A program made the position numbers and the translations under genes. A DNA stretch of 64,000 bases, from NCBI GenBank assembly GCA_963971305.1, contig OZ020307.1, positions 53,875,702 to 53,939,701 of the forward strand, read 5' to 3'. Source of the stretch: Arcuatula senhousia (Eukaryota; Mollusca; Bivalvia; Mytilida; Mytilidae). Positions 1 through 11,816 of this stretch are shown in pieces. Below the pieces are notes generated by a model, which saw only the letters and a list, made by a program, of their open reading frames with translations, had not been told where the DNA came from and ran no database searches. Within the stretch, counting starts at the first letter, position 1. Each line of letters starts with the position of its first letter.

Positions 1-264
1 GGTAAAGAAAAAGCCGGTTTGTATTCGGTTTTCTAAAGTATGTTTTGTCCGGTAAAGAAAAATTTATTTAAATTGTGCACAAAAACAATTTTTACCGGAA
101 CACACCTTACTAGGGGTTATGTAAGTTGTTCCTCACTGAAAAAAACAAAACCGAATTGCTTCAAATACAAAAAGTGCATTTTTATGCCGCCAAGTTAGTT
201 TATAACATGTATAATTTTATGATATTTGCAAGTTTAGGTTTATATTATCTTGCATTTTTTACAG

Positions 265-445
265 AGATCATGCGTTTGACTATGTAGAACGACGAAAAGT
301 TGCAAGAAGAATAAAGTTTGGCTCCATATCAAAGCCAGAGGAACCGTCTAGAGGGGCACTGCCTGTCCGTCAATGGCATCGTAAAGATGAGTCCAAAATT
401 CTTGCAACTAAACGATTAGGCTTGCTTACATTTGACAATATTTGA
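265..445 (+). CDS. 3'-terminal coding exon of an unrecognised gene
   Basis: A pyrimidine-rich acceptor (TTTTTTACAG, ending at 264) is followed by an open frame of 59 codons that closes at TGA 443-445. It reads DHAFDYVERRKVARR at its start and KRLGLLTFDNI at its end, and is basic in the first third. No start codon is used, so this is the last coding exon of a gene whose upstream exons lie left of the window. The exon opens with one base of a split codon if position 265 is the first exon base; AG at 265-266 is an alternative acceptor. I do not recognise the family. The support is the acceptor plus an open frame of non-repetitive, protein-like composition in DNA that is otherwise stop-rich. No clear poly(A) signal was found close by. 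Confidence 0.5.
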
Positions 446-659
446 AATGGAGAATTGTTAAAAAAAATTACGAACATGAACATTTACTGTGTACAAATAT
501 CGCTAAAATTTGTTTGTCTTTCTATAGAACAAAATTTTAAAATATAGATTTGAAAAAGATATGAACTATTACAAATACATGTAGGTACTACAAAAAAGAT
601 AATAAAAAAGTTAGAATTCCAGTTTTGTTGCATAGATGTGAACATGATCTGAAAGTTTT

Positions 660-880
660 TATTATACCCCCACTCATAAGAGAGGGTGCTATATTGCAAT
701 CACCTTGTCTGTCCGTCCGTAACAATTTTTCGTAACAGATTTCTGGGCTTCTACTGAAGGGATTGATTTCAAATTTGGTATACAGCCTAAGCATGATGAC
801 TTGTGACCTGTCTCCCCTTCAAGGTTAGTTGCGCATCTACTTTTTGTTTTCTTAGCTGACTTAGACTCTTTTAAGTTTCA
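660..880 (-). repeat. End fragment of a hairpin-ended dispersed repeat
   Basis: On the minus strand this ends in a short hairpin around ACCCTC...GAGGG next to GTATAAT (plus strand ATTATACCCCC at about 662), with a GTCCGTCC run just inside it. The same body (TAACAGATTTCT, then a GACTTAG-containing stretch) recurs at 30300-30425. The layout matches the HINE-like elements of the 34-51 kb cluster, but only one end is clear. Confidence 0.4.
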
Positions 881-1404
881 AATAAAGATAACAACAAAAT
901 AACCGAACTGGGATGATCAATCTCATATATCCAAGAACAAAAGACAAAGGACTTTACAAGAGATTTATATGCTTATATCCGGATCATGCATGTGTGCATG
1001 TGCAAGGTTTTATAAAGATGCCATGCCTCCTTCATGAAAAAGTAACTTTTAAACTGATTCTGGGACGAACTGACGTACGAACCGAGACTATAAAAGTATA
1101 TGCCCCTTATAGCATGCAGGAGAAATTGAGAATCGCAATGGGCATGAATTGGTACGTGCATTTCAAATAAAATGATTAGTGGAACCTGCATCTGACAATA
1201 ATAACTGCCTAGAACCTATTTTGACTTCTCATGTTTCGTCCAAAAAATATATTCTTTTGTAAGACCATTTATGCAGTTTAGAATATTTGCTTTACATTGT
1301 AAGCCGGGGACCATGCAACTGTCGGTGAACCAGCAGCGATTATTGTTTACAGCTGATGACTGTTTTTTTTTTATTTGCTGTATGCTGTGTATCTATTCCC
1401 CACG

Positions 1405-1910
1405 TCTCATTATGTCTCCCCCTTTTTTAGTTGGGAGACGTATAGTTTGTGTCATGTACGTCCGTCCGTCTGTAAGCAACTACTCTGAAACTACTTAATT
1501 GAATACAACGAAACTTGGTATGTAGCAAATACATCATGTGAATTAAGTATTTTTTATGCTCAAATTCTTGTAGAAGTTATGTTCCTTTGAACTCAGAAAT
1601 ATGCTGAAAAAAACTCATTTATCATCTTGTTAGCACAACTCCTCTGAAACTACAGTATGGGATTTTATTACCCTGGTTAAAAAGTAAGTACAATGTATGT
1701 AGTTGTGCATATTTCAATTAATCAAATATTGTTCCTCAAGTTTTTGTTGGAGTTATGGCACTTTGGATTTAGAAGTTTTCTGAAAATCCTCACTATTAAA
1801 TCTTCTTTTTAACGCAACTCCTCTGAAACTACTGTATGGAATGTAATAAAACTTGGTATGTAGCTTCATAAGGTAGTTGTGCAAATTATCATTATAACCT
1901 ATAATAATAA
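1405..1910 (-). repeat. HINE-like element with about 160-180-bp tandem units
   Basis: Read on the minus strand this ends in a hairpin (GTCTCCCAAC...GGGGGAGAC, plus 1410-1441) preceded by a GACGGACGGAC run. Three diverged tandem units carry the phrase AACTCCTCTGAAACTAC at about 1478, 1637 and 1816. On the minus strand this is GTAGTTTCAGAGGAGTT, the core phrase also seen in the repeats at 13.9 kb and 57.8 kb. Confidence 0.5.
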
Positions 1911-2057
1911 GTTATGCTTTGTTGATAGAAAGTAGTTGGTCTTTGCCCAGTTTCCATTTGACCTTAATTCTCAATACTATAATTTGTTTTACAATTATAT
2001 CTTCCATAGCTCAGTATCGGCTAGAGTCGACAAAAAATCAAAGACAGTGCAAATATG

Positions 2058-2063
2058 TTTATT
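2058..2063 (-). terminator. Candidate poly(A) signal of the zinc-finger gene
   Basis: AATAAA on the minus strand (plus TTTATT), about 165 bases after the stop codon of the zinc-finger ORF. Single hexamers are common in AT-rich DNA, so support is modest. Confidence 0.3.
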
Positions 2064-2228
2064 TTGACATTAACAAAGAAACTTCTTGTTTCAAAGTAAA
2101 ACAAAACCAATTAAATAGTATAATTCTCTTTCGTTAACAAAAACACCCCCTCCCAGTACCAAAAAAAAAAAAATAATAATAACATACACAAAAAAACAAA
2201 CAAAATAAAAAAAATCTTTAAATTTTGC

Positions 2229-2873
2229 TCAGTCCTTTGGTTTTAGGCTAACACACTTCAGTTGATGCCGGTTCAGTGCAAATTTGTACCTATATTTCCG
2301 TCCACAAACACAATGGTGCTCTACCTGGTGTGTGTGTTTCCGCTTATTGTGGACCATTAGGTATCGTCTTTCCACAAATGACGTATTGCAGGTCGTGCAA
2401 GTATAAACACTTTTCTTTTTTATTTTGCAGGACCGAAGATGAGCATTTACATCTTTAAATAACTTGTTGCACTTTGGACATATTTCTTTTGTGTTATTGT
2501 GTCTTTTCATATGCCTCTCTAACGCGTATTTGTCTTTGAATTTCTTCTCGCATAACTTACACTTTTCAGATCTTTTATTGTGTTTGAAATTAATATGAGA
2601 AAGCAATCCGCTTCTAGATCTAAAGCTTTGTCCACATTCAGAACACAAGTGTTCTGTGTATGTGTGTCTCTCAATATGACATTTCAGATAACGTTTCGTA
2701 GTAAATTGTTTTTCACATATGCCACAAGTGAATTTTGTCCCGGAATGAGATTCCATGTGCCTGTTCAAATTAGATATGGATATAAAATGTTTTCCACAGG
2801 TATCACATACATGTGCATCATTTTCATTGGAAGCTGTAGATAAAAAGCTACATTCTTCTGCATTCTGTGCCAT
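2229..2873 (-). CDS. C2H2 zinc-finger protein, about seven fingers
   Basis: A 214-residue open frame starting MAQNAEECSF. From residue 22 it is almost entirely zinc fingers. Six have clear CxxC pairs, beginning HVCDTCGKHF, FTCGICEKQF, HLCSECGQSF, EKCKLCEKKF, EICPKCNKLF and YTCTTCNTSF. Most are C-x2-C-x12-H-x3/4-H; the fifth ends in Cys rather than His, and a seventh (HHCVCGRKY) has a C-x-C spacing and ends H-x4-C, so it is degenerate. No KRAB, BTB or ZAD domain is present. The role is presumably nuclear nucleic-acid binding; the target is unknown. A splice acceptor (TTTTTTTAG, minus strand) lies at 2892-2893, 18 bases before the ATG, so this is probably a terminal exon with a non-coding or short coding exon upstream. 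The stop TGA is at 2229-2231. Coding is strongly supported by the repeated finger pattern. Confidence 0.85.
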   Translation of the reverse strand: MAQNAEECSFLSTASNENDAHVCDTCGKHFISISNLNRHMESHSGTKFTCGICEKQFTTKRYLKCHIERHTYTEHLCSECGQSFRSRSGLLSHINFKHNKRSEKCKLCEKKFKDKYALERHMKRHNNTKEICPKCNKLFKDVNAHLRSCKIKKKSVYTCTTCNTSFVERRYLMVHNKRKHTHQVEHHCVCGRKYRYKFALNRHQLKCVSLKPKD

Positions 2874-3004
2874 CTTTTCTGAATCCCAAATCTAAAAAAA
2901 ATATAATAATATTTGCGTTACTTTATCAACATTGCACAGAGATATAGTAATGATTTTAAAATGCTTGAATTTACATTTGTATTTAATACAATAATATGTA
3001 AACT

Positions 3005-3565
3005 AGATACGGCTTTCCCGGAATGCATATATGCCGTCTGCGTATTTTTGCAGGTTTGGGATACAAGTAGTACATGAGTAATGGAAAATAGCTGTACATA
3101 TATAGTACTAAAGGACGAAGCTGAATGCAAAGTATAAAGACTCTGCTGCATGTAGTTGCTTGAAAATGTGCTATGGAAATTTTATTCAAGTCCTTTATGT
3201 ATAAAATCTTTAATACTAGTTTTGGTCACGCAGAAAGTAGTTATATATAGTTTTCGGACATAAAATCGCGATACACCACATAGCGCTATAAGATAAAGCT
3301 TTATGCAAGATTTGAGATTTCCTTAGAAAAATGTGACAAAAATGTGTAGTCAAGTCCTTTTTATATAATTGAGCATTCGTCAAACAGGGAGTAGTTAATT
3401 TTCGGGCAAAATATCGCTTTACACCATATAGTACTATAGGATGAGGCTGTCTGTCAAGTTTCAAGAGCCTGCTGCATGTAATTGCCCGGCCGAATGCGAC
3501 AGATTTTTTATGTGACGCCGCAGGACGGAGGACGCATAGTGCCAAAGTGACAACTATATGCTGCT
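3005..3565 (+). repeat. Degenerate three-unit tandem dispersed repeat
   Basis: Three diverged units of about 170-200 bp each carry a CACCATATAG-like or CACCACATAG-like phrase and TATAG(T)ACTA. Two also carry GCTGCATGTA.TTGC. The last unit contains GTCAAGTTTCAAGAGCCTGC, close to the core phrase of the HINE-like families, and is followed by a GACGCCGCAGGACGGAGGACG run, the usual position before the 3' hairpin. Confidence 0.4.
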
Positions 3566-3759
3566 TCTGCAACACATTCAGGCGAAATAAAAACATTTTA
3601 CGCTCATGATTTCTAACCAACATATTGTATTGCACCTTCATGGGTCCATATTTTTCTGTGCCTTTATTCTATAAGTATGTATTCCTATATATGCCTGTTA
3701 ATGTTTGTGCGATTTAAAGTAAGTGGAAATAAAATGAGTTAAACCATTTGGCAACTAGA

Positions 3760-4341
3760 AAATGTGTCTATGAGCCACAGGATATCATTGACCCTCAATT
3801 TGTTTTACCTGGGATATGGACCTTTACCAAGAAATTATTCAAAAGTGTTCATGCGTAAAATATAGGTCGGTGTGACCTTTTTCTGGTGGGTGGTGCCATG
3901 TTACCAAGATCTTCGAGTAATAAAATATCATAGATCCCTAACATGTAGTATTCAAGATATGGACCAGTCATTCATGCGTAAAATATAGGTCACGGTGACC
4001 TTATTTCTATTGGACGGTGTCACGTTACCCAAGACCAATCTGGTGGTGAAATATCATTGACCCCCAACATCTACTTCCAAGTTATGGACCTTAACCAAGA
4101 ACTTTGCCAAAGTTGTTCATGCATTAAATATAGGTCACAGTGACCTTATTTCTAGTGGGTGGTGTAGCCCTACCCAAGCCCCATCTGGTGGTGAAATATC
4201 ATTGCCCCCCAACATCTAGTATCCAAGTAATGGGCCTTAACCAAGAAATTAACTAAAGTGTTGCTGACGTACGTACGGATGGACGGACGGACAAGAGTAT
4301 AACTACATGGCCGATCCACATACGTGCTCGGCCCATAAAAA
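3760..4341 (+). repeat. HINE-like element, GGTCACGGTGACC family
   Basis: Three to four tandem units of about 130-150 bp each hold ATATAGGTCACAGTGACCTTATTTC followed by a GTGGTGAAATATCATTGACC stretch. The unit array ends in GACGTACGTACGG and GGACGGACGGACAAG, then a hairpin (ATGGCCGA...TCGGCCCAT) and CATAAAAA. A fragment of the same unit occurs at 32590-32640 and 32840-32880. Confidence 0.5.
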
Positions 4342-4344
4342 ACA

Positions 4345-5135
4345 TTAAAAGAATTGAAACAATAAAAATGGTCAGGTTTTCTTTCATTTTTGGGCAATTT
4401 TGATAGTCAATCCTATCCCCCGATCGCCACCAGAAATTTTACCCCCTATCGTCACAAAGCCGAGTTGTGAAAATTGGTTGGTATGTCCTTAAATCTCGAT
4501 TTCTTGACAGTAAACGGTGTTGGACAAATGGAGCACAATGAAACGAAGGTAGGCAGATCCTTTTCGTGTTTATTATAGTAGAAAATCAGTTCCAAATGGT
4601 CATTTTATTACTTTTGACGTACCCCCTTCGGCAAACTGTTGAAGTGTTTACCTATTCACGGAATGCTTTCGACTACGGAAAAGTGATGTAAAGAAAGCTT
4701 TAATGACATAGAGTTCCGTCGGCAAATCGCTTTTCGCAGAAGAATCTTTATTTTTTTAGAATCAGACAAAAAAGATGACTTACCTGTCAATCGTCCGCTT
4801 CTAATCCGAGTCCCCGTGATTCACCGTGCCGTACCCCCAAATGTATACATGTACGCGGTGAATAAATTGTTCTTGTATTTTTTAAACACAAAGTGCTTAC
4901 GCAGGGTCATTGTCGTCAATAAAGATGTTTTACGGAGACATCATGTGCTCATTTGATTTTTAGTGAAGAGCAATATTTTCTATAACTTTTTCCGCCAATG
5001 GCACCATCCTTTCTTTTTTTTTTTATGTCAAAGCACAATTTTGCCAATTTCATTCATAATTTTTGGCATTCTGCCTTTCATTTAAAAATTTAAAATTTAA
5101 AAGCCTACTTCCTTAGAAAGGTTACCCAAGTGCGT
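4345..5135. other. No gene seen
   Basis: AT-rich DNA without an ORF or splice-bounded exon that I can support. It contains unique-looking sequence and low-complexity T runs around 5015-5030. Confidence 0.4.
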
Positions 5136-5666
5136 CGGCTTATTCGTGCCAAACAACAAAAAGGAATAAAAAAAATCTAATTTCGTTTGTGCAATTTATC
5201 AAATCGTTTAAACGGTTTATTAATTCGTGTGTACGATTCATCAATTCGTTTGTACGATTTATTAATTCGTTTGTACGATTTATTGATCTTTTAAAACGAT
5301 TAAATATTAAATCGTTTAAACGGATTTACTAATTCGTTAGCTTCGTTTGTTGGTTCCCCAGTTTCAATATTTTTGGTAGAGCGCCTCTGATGAACCTTGA
5401 ATAGACAAAACGCGCGTCAGGCATAGCAAAACTTATTGTCTGGAACTTTGTTGTCATTTTTATTTTATATTGTACAATTAGAAAAAATTGTTTGTACGAT
5501 TTATGAATCCGATAGAACGGTTTATTTAAACGAGTAATAAACCGTTCCAATGGTTTAATAAACTGTTTAAACGATTTAATTTTAAACCGTTCTATAAACG
5601 GATTAATAAATCGTACAAATGAAATAAAATTATTTTGTCTTTTTGTTGTTTGGCACGAATAAGCCG
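5136..5666. mobile_element. Fold-back element with CGTTT/AAACG motif arrays
   Basis: The ends are inverted: CGGCTTATTCGTGCCAAACA on the left and its complement TGTTTGGCACGAATAAGCCG on the right. Inside both arms a short motif, AATTCGTTTGTACGATTTAT, and palindromic variants such as ATCGTTTAAACGGTTTAT recur about ten times in both orientations. The centre (5340-5470) contains GAGCGCCTCTGATGAACCTT, a phrase also found in altered form at 7300-7345, so part of the interior is itself a dispersed repeat. No transposase ORF is present. Confidence 0.6.
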
Positions 5667-5719
5667 TCGTATCCAAATAAGTAAAGATTTATCCTATGAT
5701 GAAAATTTTCTTATTTTTA

Positions 5720-8407
5720 GCCGGGGTAATCGCTAGCAATTAGCTACGGCTATAGCTACGATAGCCTTTCGGTAAGGTAAATGGTTTTTTCGGCGGTTCA
5801 CCAAAAACCTATCAATTAAAATATCAATACACGCTTGCAATATAGCTCTTTTCAAGTCCTTTTTTTTTGGTCGCTTCACTCTCAATTATGTTATAAAACT
5901 TATTTATTTAGTTTTCAAATTTTGTACAAGTATGTACGACGCCTATCTGGTGCGATAGCATAAAATGATTAATATAGAATACAAAAGCGGATTGATATTT
6001 TGTTTATAGGAGTGTTCGTCGATCTCATTAGTGATGTCATATTCACTAATTTGCATCTCATTAAGTGTCAATCTGGATGGCAATACACAGTGCAATGAAC
6101 AATCATTGATGGACAGGATAATTTTCCCAAAATTCAAATCCTCATAACTTTTTTATTCGATCAGATGAAATGGTTCTGTAAACTGTTCTTTGAATAAGAA
6201 TTTATTCATTTTTACCATAATTGATTTTGAAAATTTGACCTAAATATAAATTTACTGTAAAGTTGTTTCTGGACCAAGTAATTTTTCATTGAAAATTTTT
6301 AATCAACCAAATTTTCTATCTTTAGAACCACTGAATATATATTTATTTTCAAGATGCAAAACACAAACGATCTGTTCCTGAAAAAAAAAAACAACGCGTG
6401 AATGTGAGTTTGTTGAGGCAGATAGTTTTACACAAGAAATTAAGTTGTAGCATATAGACCTGGGCCCGTGCCAATGAAACTATCCTAACACAAATCCTAA
6501 GACATCGTTTAGGAGTTACTTTAGGATGGTCTTAGAACCATCTAAAGATATTGGGTAGGATGTACATCGAAGCTGTCTTAGGACATTCCTATATATAATG
6601 GTCTAAGGACCGTCTTAGAATAACTGATATGCAATTCATATTTAAATAACTTTAATTAACAATTTCGTAGCATATCAAAATGAATGATAAACTTCTACAT
6701 TTATAAAACAATGTGTGAACAATTTATAAAATCTTGATTTCTTTTTAGTTATTTTTTTTGTTTTTTGTTTTGTTTTAATAAATGAAATATGTAAATAACG
6801 TAAACAACTTTACAAACTTCAATACTTAGGTTTATACAAATTGCAAATAGTTTGTTCCCGTTCATTCATAAGAAAATCGGTAGTTGAAATGAAAATGAAC
6901 GAAATCTCATCGGAAAACTCGATTGCTTAAAAAAAAACCACACGCGTTTTTAGATTGAAGTTAGTTTAAAATTTGATTTAAATTCCGGCATCAACTTTGT
7001 CAAAATACATTTTCAAAAATACCAAAACTCTGACCTCTTCTTCCCACATCGGGAATAGAGTGGTCTATTATTGGTCATAATTTATCTTCAGAAAACTAGG
7101 TGTCCCCATTTCCTCCACTTCATCATCATTTCATGTTCATTGTATCACCATTTCATGTTCATCTCCCGATCGTGCTGCTTGTAAAGCAATAACTAACTAA
7201 CTAAATTGCTTAGAAAGAAGCAGAATGTATTTGAATCAACTTGAAACACTGGAAGGAAGAAAGGAGAAAATTAGTGAAAGAAAAGGACTCAATACTAGAG
7301 CGCCTCTTATAAGTCTTCAATAGACTAAACGTGAGTCCGGTGTCATAAAATATTTTGCCTGAAACTTTGGTGTACTTTTTTATTTGAACAATGACCAGAA
7401 ATTGTAGTAACCAACTTTTTCAGACAAAGTTGTTTTTTCATCAAACGTTAAAAGTAGAATGATGTTTTCTTTTCGAAGCTTTCTGGCCACGCCACACATA
7501 GTACAAAATAGAAAGCATGGGAAAGTATGGAATAACAAACTGTGCCAAAATAAACCACCAAAAATCCGTACATTCAAGATTTTCACAAAAAATGGACCAC
7601 TATTATGAGTAATTTAAAGCATAAAACGGAAAAGCTCCCATGATTTGTAGCTATAACAGTGGTCAACAGTCTAAGAAATAAGCTGTATCTCTCAATACTT
7701 TATTCCGTCTGATGTATTTCGCTCGTCATCTAAGATAAGTATTCACAAGAGCAATTTCAATACGCTAGGATAGTCCGTACTAATTAGGATGGTCTTAAGT
7801 CAACTCAATTGTTATCTCAAATTTTGGTCACATTTTAGGACGCATCTCAAATTAGGACCCTTTCGTTGACCCGTCCTAAGACTAATCCATATCTAAAGAC
7901 GGTCCAAAGACATGTCTCAATCCTAAGATAGCTTCGTTGACACGGCCCCTGTATATTTGATATACAGCTCTATGGTTGTAGTGGACCAGCCAATTGTTAT
8001 AAAGCTTTAATATGATGATTATATCCACTGGAGGAAGAACGGTGTTGTATTTGGGGTTTGTGACCAAAAGGGGCTCAAAGTGGTGTATTGACAAAATGGC
8101 TGTAGAACTTTTATTTTTCATTTAATTTTGAAAATTCTTTTTTATTGAACAGAATTCCTCATCATATTCTGTCAACTTAATATGTCAATAGTTTTCATAT
8201 AATTATATTGCACCGTTACATTGCTACAGGGGACCAAAGACAGGCAACGCCTATAAAATCAACTTTTAAAAATTTTGGTTTGTTTTCAAAATCTTTACTT
8301 TCATTGAAATCCGTGTGAAAATTCCTTTTACAAAAAAGTAGCTTTTTATTTTTATTTTTATTTTTTTGCTACACATGAACAATTTAAAATTTGTAGATTA
8401 CCCCGGC
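5720..8407. mobile_element. Possible inverted-repeat element with TA target site
   Basis: GCCGGGGTAATC at 5720-5731 is mirrored by GATTACCCCGGC at 8396-8407, and both are flanked by TA. This fits a Tc1/mariner-type end, but the inverted match is only 12 bp and the internal sequence does not support it further. Another fold-back element (6462-7949) lies inside. Confidence 0.25.
6462..7949. mobile_element. Fold-back DNA element with TAGGAC/GTCCTA subterminal repeats
   Basis: The left end GGGCCCGTGCCAATGAAACT and the right end GCTTCGTTGACACGGCCCC are inverted with a few mismatches. Both ends carry many copies of TAGGA(T/C)GGTCTTAG-type motifs (6485-6620 and 7755-7925), which can pair across the element. 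No transposase frame is visible. A central stretch (7090-7205) resembles part of the dispersed repeat at 9880-9990. It is a non-autonomous DNA transposon; the superfamily was not determined because no clean target duplication could be read. Confidence 0.55.
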
Positions 8408-8409
8408 TA

Positions 8410-9130
8410 CCAGTACTTTCAGTACTTTGATTAGAAATGTTTTTGAGTTTATTAAACGATTCAAAAGATTTACAATTACTCATTTTTTCTAAGCGGACAA
8501 TCATCTCATCAGCACCTTTTCTTCTTCACTCACTCTCTTTTTTCTCGTTTTGTGAAATTACATTACTGTTGCATGCTTCTATTTTTGTTTGACGCTTTGA
8601 GTGTAGCTCGTAATTTTGTTTCTTTTTCTATTTCATTTAAAATGCACGATCTTCTACATTATTTTCTATTTCATTTTAATGTCTATTGTATCGCGGAGTC
8701 TTTAAGTATGAATTTACTTGTGTCAAATTTATTTGTTTTATTACAATTAAAATATGTTTAAACTAGCCTAAACTAGAAAGGTTTATAATCTCTAAAATAA
8801 TTGCAGATGTGGATTTTTCATTGTGTTTTTATAATCATCATAAACGTAAGTACCCCTGGATAAAGTACCAAAATCGGTTATAAACAAGAAAAGATATGGG
8901 TATAAACCCATATCCAAAGATACTCGGTTAAACTTATAATCATTTGTGTTTGATTTAAAAAGCAAATAATTACCAGACAGAAATGGCCGGATTTCGTTAA
9001 ACAGGATGTAGATGAGCGACAGATCTTAAATCAAATCCCACGGTATAAGACTCCATCCTGCTGCTGTACACTAAATATCAAGTGGCTGGGATCAGTAGTT
9101 TCTGAGAAACCTGTTACGAAAATTTCTTTA
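8410..9130. other. No gene seen
   Basis: AT-rich spacer. A 69-codon frame at 8552-8761 is low-complexity (rich in Phe and Leu), has no similarity I recognise and no gene context. Confidence 0.4.
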
Positions 9131-9137
9131 GCCACCC

Positions 9138-9309
9138 CAGGGGCGGATCCAGAAATTTTCGAAAGGGGGGGGGTCCCACATACTGGGTTCTGTGGGCCAA
9201 AAGAGGGGGGATCCAGACCAATTTTGCTGAAAATCTACACAAAAATTCAAAAATTTCGGAGGAAAGAGGGGTTCCGACCCCCGGAACCCCCCTCCTGGAT
9301 CCGACACTG
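9138..9309. mobile_element. Small MITE, GGCGGATCCAG family
   Basis: About 170 bp bounded by CAGGGGCGGATCCAG and the inverse CTGGATCCGACACTG. Fragments with the same start and interior (GAAAATCTACACAAAAA) lie at about 60805-60900 (GTGGCGGACCCGGGG) and 62655-62725 (GGCAGATCCAGATAA), so it is a dispersed family in this genome. Confidence 0.5.
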
Positions 9310-9479
9310 CACCCGACATTTACCATGAATTACCGTACAAAATACTAAATATTAATTAGCATTTTGAAGTCAGTGTTCCCTATAAAGGATTATCAGTTCC
9401 TGCTTTTTTATAAACATTATTATATCTTTTAAATATTAAACATTAGTATACATGTGTTTGTTCGTTTTAAAGTAGTTAT

Positions 9480-9995
9480 ATGTGCCGAATATTTTACCCG
9501 TGCGGGTCCTGGGAGGCGATTAGGCCCGCAGCAACGCTAAGCTTGCCGGGAAAAGTGCACCGAGCAGCGCTCAAAACCCTGACATCAGGTCAGGCAGCTT
9601 TACCCACAAATCGACTGGGATGTGTGCCGTAGGTGGTTGAATGGGGGCAGCAATGTCATAATGAATGCCGTGGTCGTCAGGCTATAATACGGAAAACCTG
9701 ACGCAAACTATTTTGGTGCACCCTGTTGGGAAAATTGTCACGTTCCTTGCACGTTAAACAACCTTGTAACAGGTGTCCGTGAGAGCGTATATAGGACCCG
9801 TAGGATCATCCTGTAGTAGGCAAAATTGCGAGTCCCTTCCCATCACTCCTTTTTTCCAGTGATACAAAACTCTCCTTGCCCATTGGCCTTTTGTCTCTAC
9901 TTCCTCCACTTCATCATCATTTCATGTTTATTGTATCGCCCCTTACATGATAATCTCCCGGATATGTATATAGAGAATAGCAATAACTATAGCTA
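9480..9995. repeat. GC-richer dispersed repeat, SINE-like in size
   Basis: This block is markedly richer in GC than its surroundings. It shares a CTTCCTCCACTTCATCATCAT-type tail with 7105-7150 and, inverted, with 19660-19700, which holds a GATGATGATGATAAATGAAA stretch. Related text (AGGCGAT, ACAGGTTATCAGGTCAAAATACAGAAAGCC) is at 33590-33980. No RNA polymerase III A/B boxes could be assigned, so SINE status is a guess. Confidence 0.35.
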
Positions 9996-10481
9996 ACCAA
10001 ATTACGAATATATTTTGTGTAAAGACTTAGTACAGGGTACAGGGTCGTTCGAAAATCGGAAAATTTATTATATAAAATGACACGACAAAATCACGATTCA
10101 GTAGACGAAAAAGACAAAAAGAAAAGTAAACACCTTAAAGTCAGGGTACCAGTTCTTGCTTTAATATGTGTTTTTTTAGTTTTTTAACATTCATTTATGT
10201 GCCGAATATAATGTCGCTTTAAATTCTTAACAACACACGGTCGGATATATAGTTTAATGGGATTTTGAATGAAGACGGTTCAAGCATGTTAAAGAGTTTT
10301 TGTTACTTTGGAGCTGAGAAAATCATATCGAATTATTGTCTCAGTTTGGAGGCTTTCTCAAAAATAAATGTCACAAATTAATAAATAAAACTTAACAGTT
10401 GCACTGGATATTATACAAGTAAAAACTTCCAAATTTTCGAATTAAAAACATAGCATTGACCGATAACAAATTAAGCCGTCA

Positions 10482-10975
10482 GGGACAGACCATTTAACTT
10501 GAAAAGGCGGGGGCTTGATTTTTCGTTTTGGCAAGAAAAAAAATATATATTTATCGAAGGTGATGAGAATGAATATTGTTTCATTAAGGGACCGACCATT
10601 TAACTTGAAAAGGGGGGGGGGTTTTCCAAAAAAATAAAAGAAATTCTGAAAAATTATTTTTGATGAGACAAATATTTTGGCAGCTGAGGGTAAAAAAAAA
10701 TTCTGAAGAAGGATTTCTGCTATAAAAAATAATGCTGATATCTGTTGCGACGCCTTTGAAAAATAACTATTTTGTCCGCGCTCTGTGAAAAAAAAATTCT
10801 GATAAAAAAAAACAAGCCCCCCTTAATTAAGTTAAATGGTCCGTCTCTTATAGCATTATTTTATATGGCAAAAATCCTTCTTCAGAATATTTTTACCCAC
10901 CCTCTGCTTCAAAAATTTTTTTTTCATACAAAATAATTAAGGAAAAAAAACAAGTATTGTTAAATGGTCAGTCCC
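10482..10975. mobile_element. MITE, GGGACCGACC family, with a second copy inside
   Basis: The outer ends GGGACAGACCATTTAACTTG (10482) and its near-complement TTAAATGGTCAGTCCC (to 10975) enclose a second complete element at 10588-10847. The inner one runs from GGGACCGACCATTTAACTTG to AAGTTAAATGGTCCGTCTC. Both carry G-run/C-run subtermini and a CCTTCTTCAGAAT or ATTCTGAAGAAGG motif in opposite orientations. Flanking trinucleotides are TWA-like (TAA/TTA), which suggests the Harbinger superfamily. Confidence 0.6.
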
Positions 10976-11816
10976 TAATCTGTCCACCTATTTTAATTCT
11001 GAATGTACAAACTACATTCTAATAATCATCCATAAAACTGAAAAAAAATCGCCGCATTCACACAAGTGCAAATCAATCAATGATCAATGGAATCTTCAAA
11101 GTAGATGTTTTATAATTGTCTCGTATGTGTGCACACCAAATGTATTTATAGATCAATATAATATTAACTGTTTATTTCTAACACATTTGTTTACGTCTTG
11201 AATCTCGTATGCTGCATGTATGTACAATCTTTGATTTGATTAGGTAAAGAATTTAGTACATATCTATGCATTGATAAAAGTTATTATTATAAAAATTGAT
11301 CCCGGCTTTTGAGAATACACAAAAAAGGCAAAAAGGGGGATGGGCAGTTGTCGAAATTTTGTCAAATAAGTGACCAGTTCATGTATAATACCTAAAATCT
11401 ATATCAAAAATAGATAGTATAACTATTTTGTGAAAAAAAATCTCTAGATGAAAACAGCAAAGCATGGGATTTAATTGTGTATAACTGTTCATAAAATTCG
11501 AATGGAGAAAGTGTCGTCCAGCTAGGACAAATGTAGGAATACATAACTGACTGACAAAATTGAAACTAACCATTCAATTATCATTATAATGGTATGGAAC
11601 AACGCTATTTTGAAAATTTTCAATTCAGACCAACAGTAGATGTAACTAGTGAATAAAAAGCGTTCAATATTTGAACATTCATCACGCACTATATCTTTTA
11701 GCGCACGCAGAACCTTATCACAAACTCAAACCAAATCCAATAATACTCTATAAGAACTGTTAGTATGAACAGTTCCGAGTATTGAAAAATCTGTAAAAAC
11801 ACAATTCTTTACTGAC

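Noticed and set aside
913..1191. Overlapping frames of 72-85 codons
   Set aside because: Both strands open over the same low-information segment, no domain or splice context.
3216..3641. 141-codon minus-strand frame
   Set aside because: It lies on a degenerate tandem repeat, with no domain and no splice or promoter context.
9480..9995. Possible tRNA-derived SINE
   Set aside because: No tRNA-like cloverleaf or A/B box pair could be identified, so only a dispersed repeat is reported.
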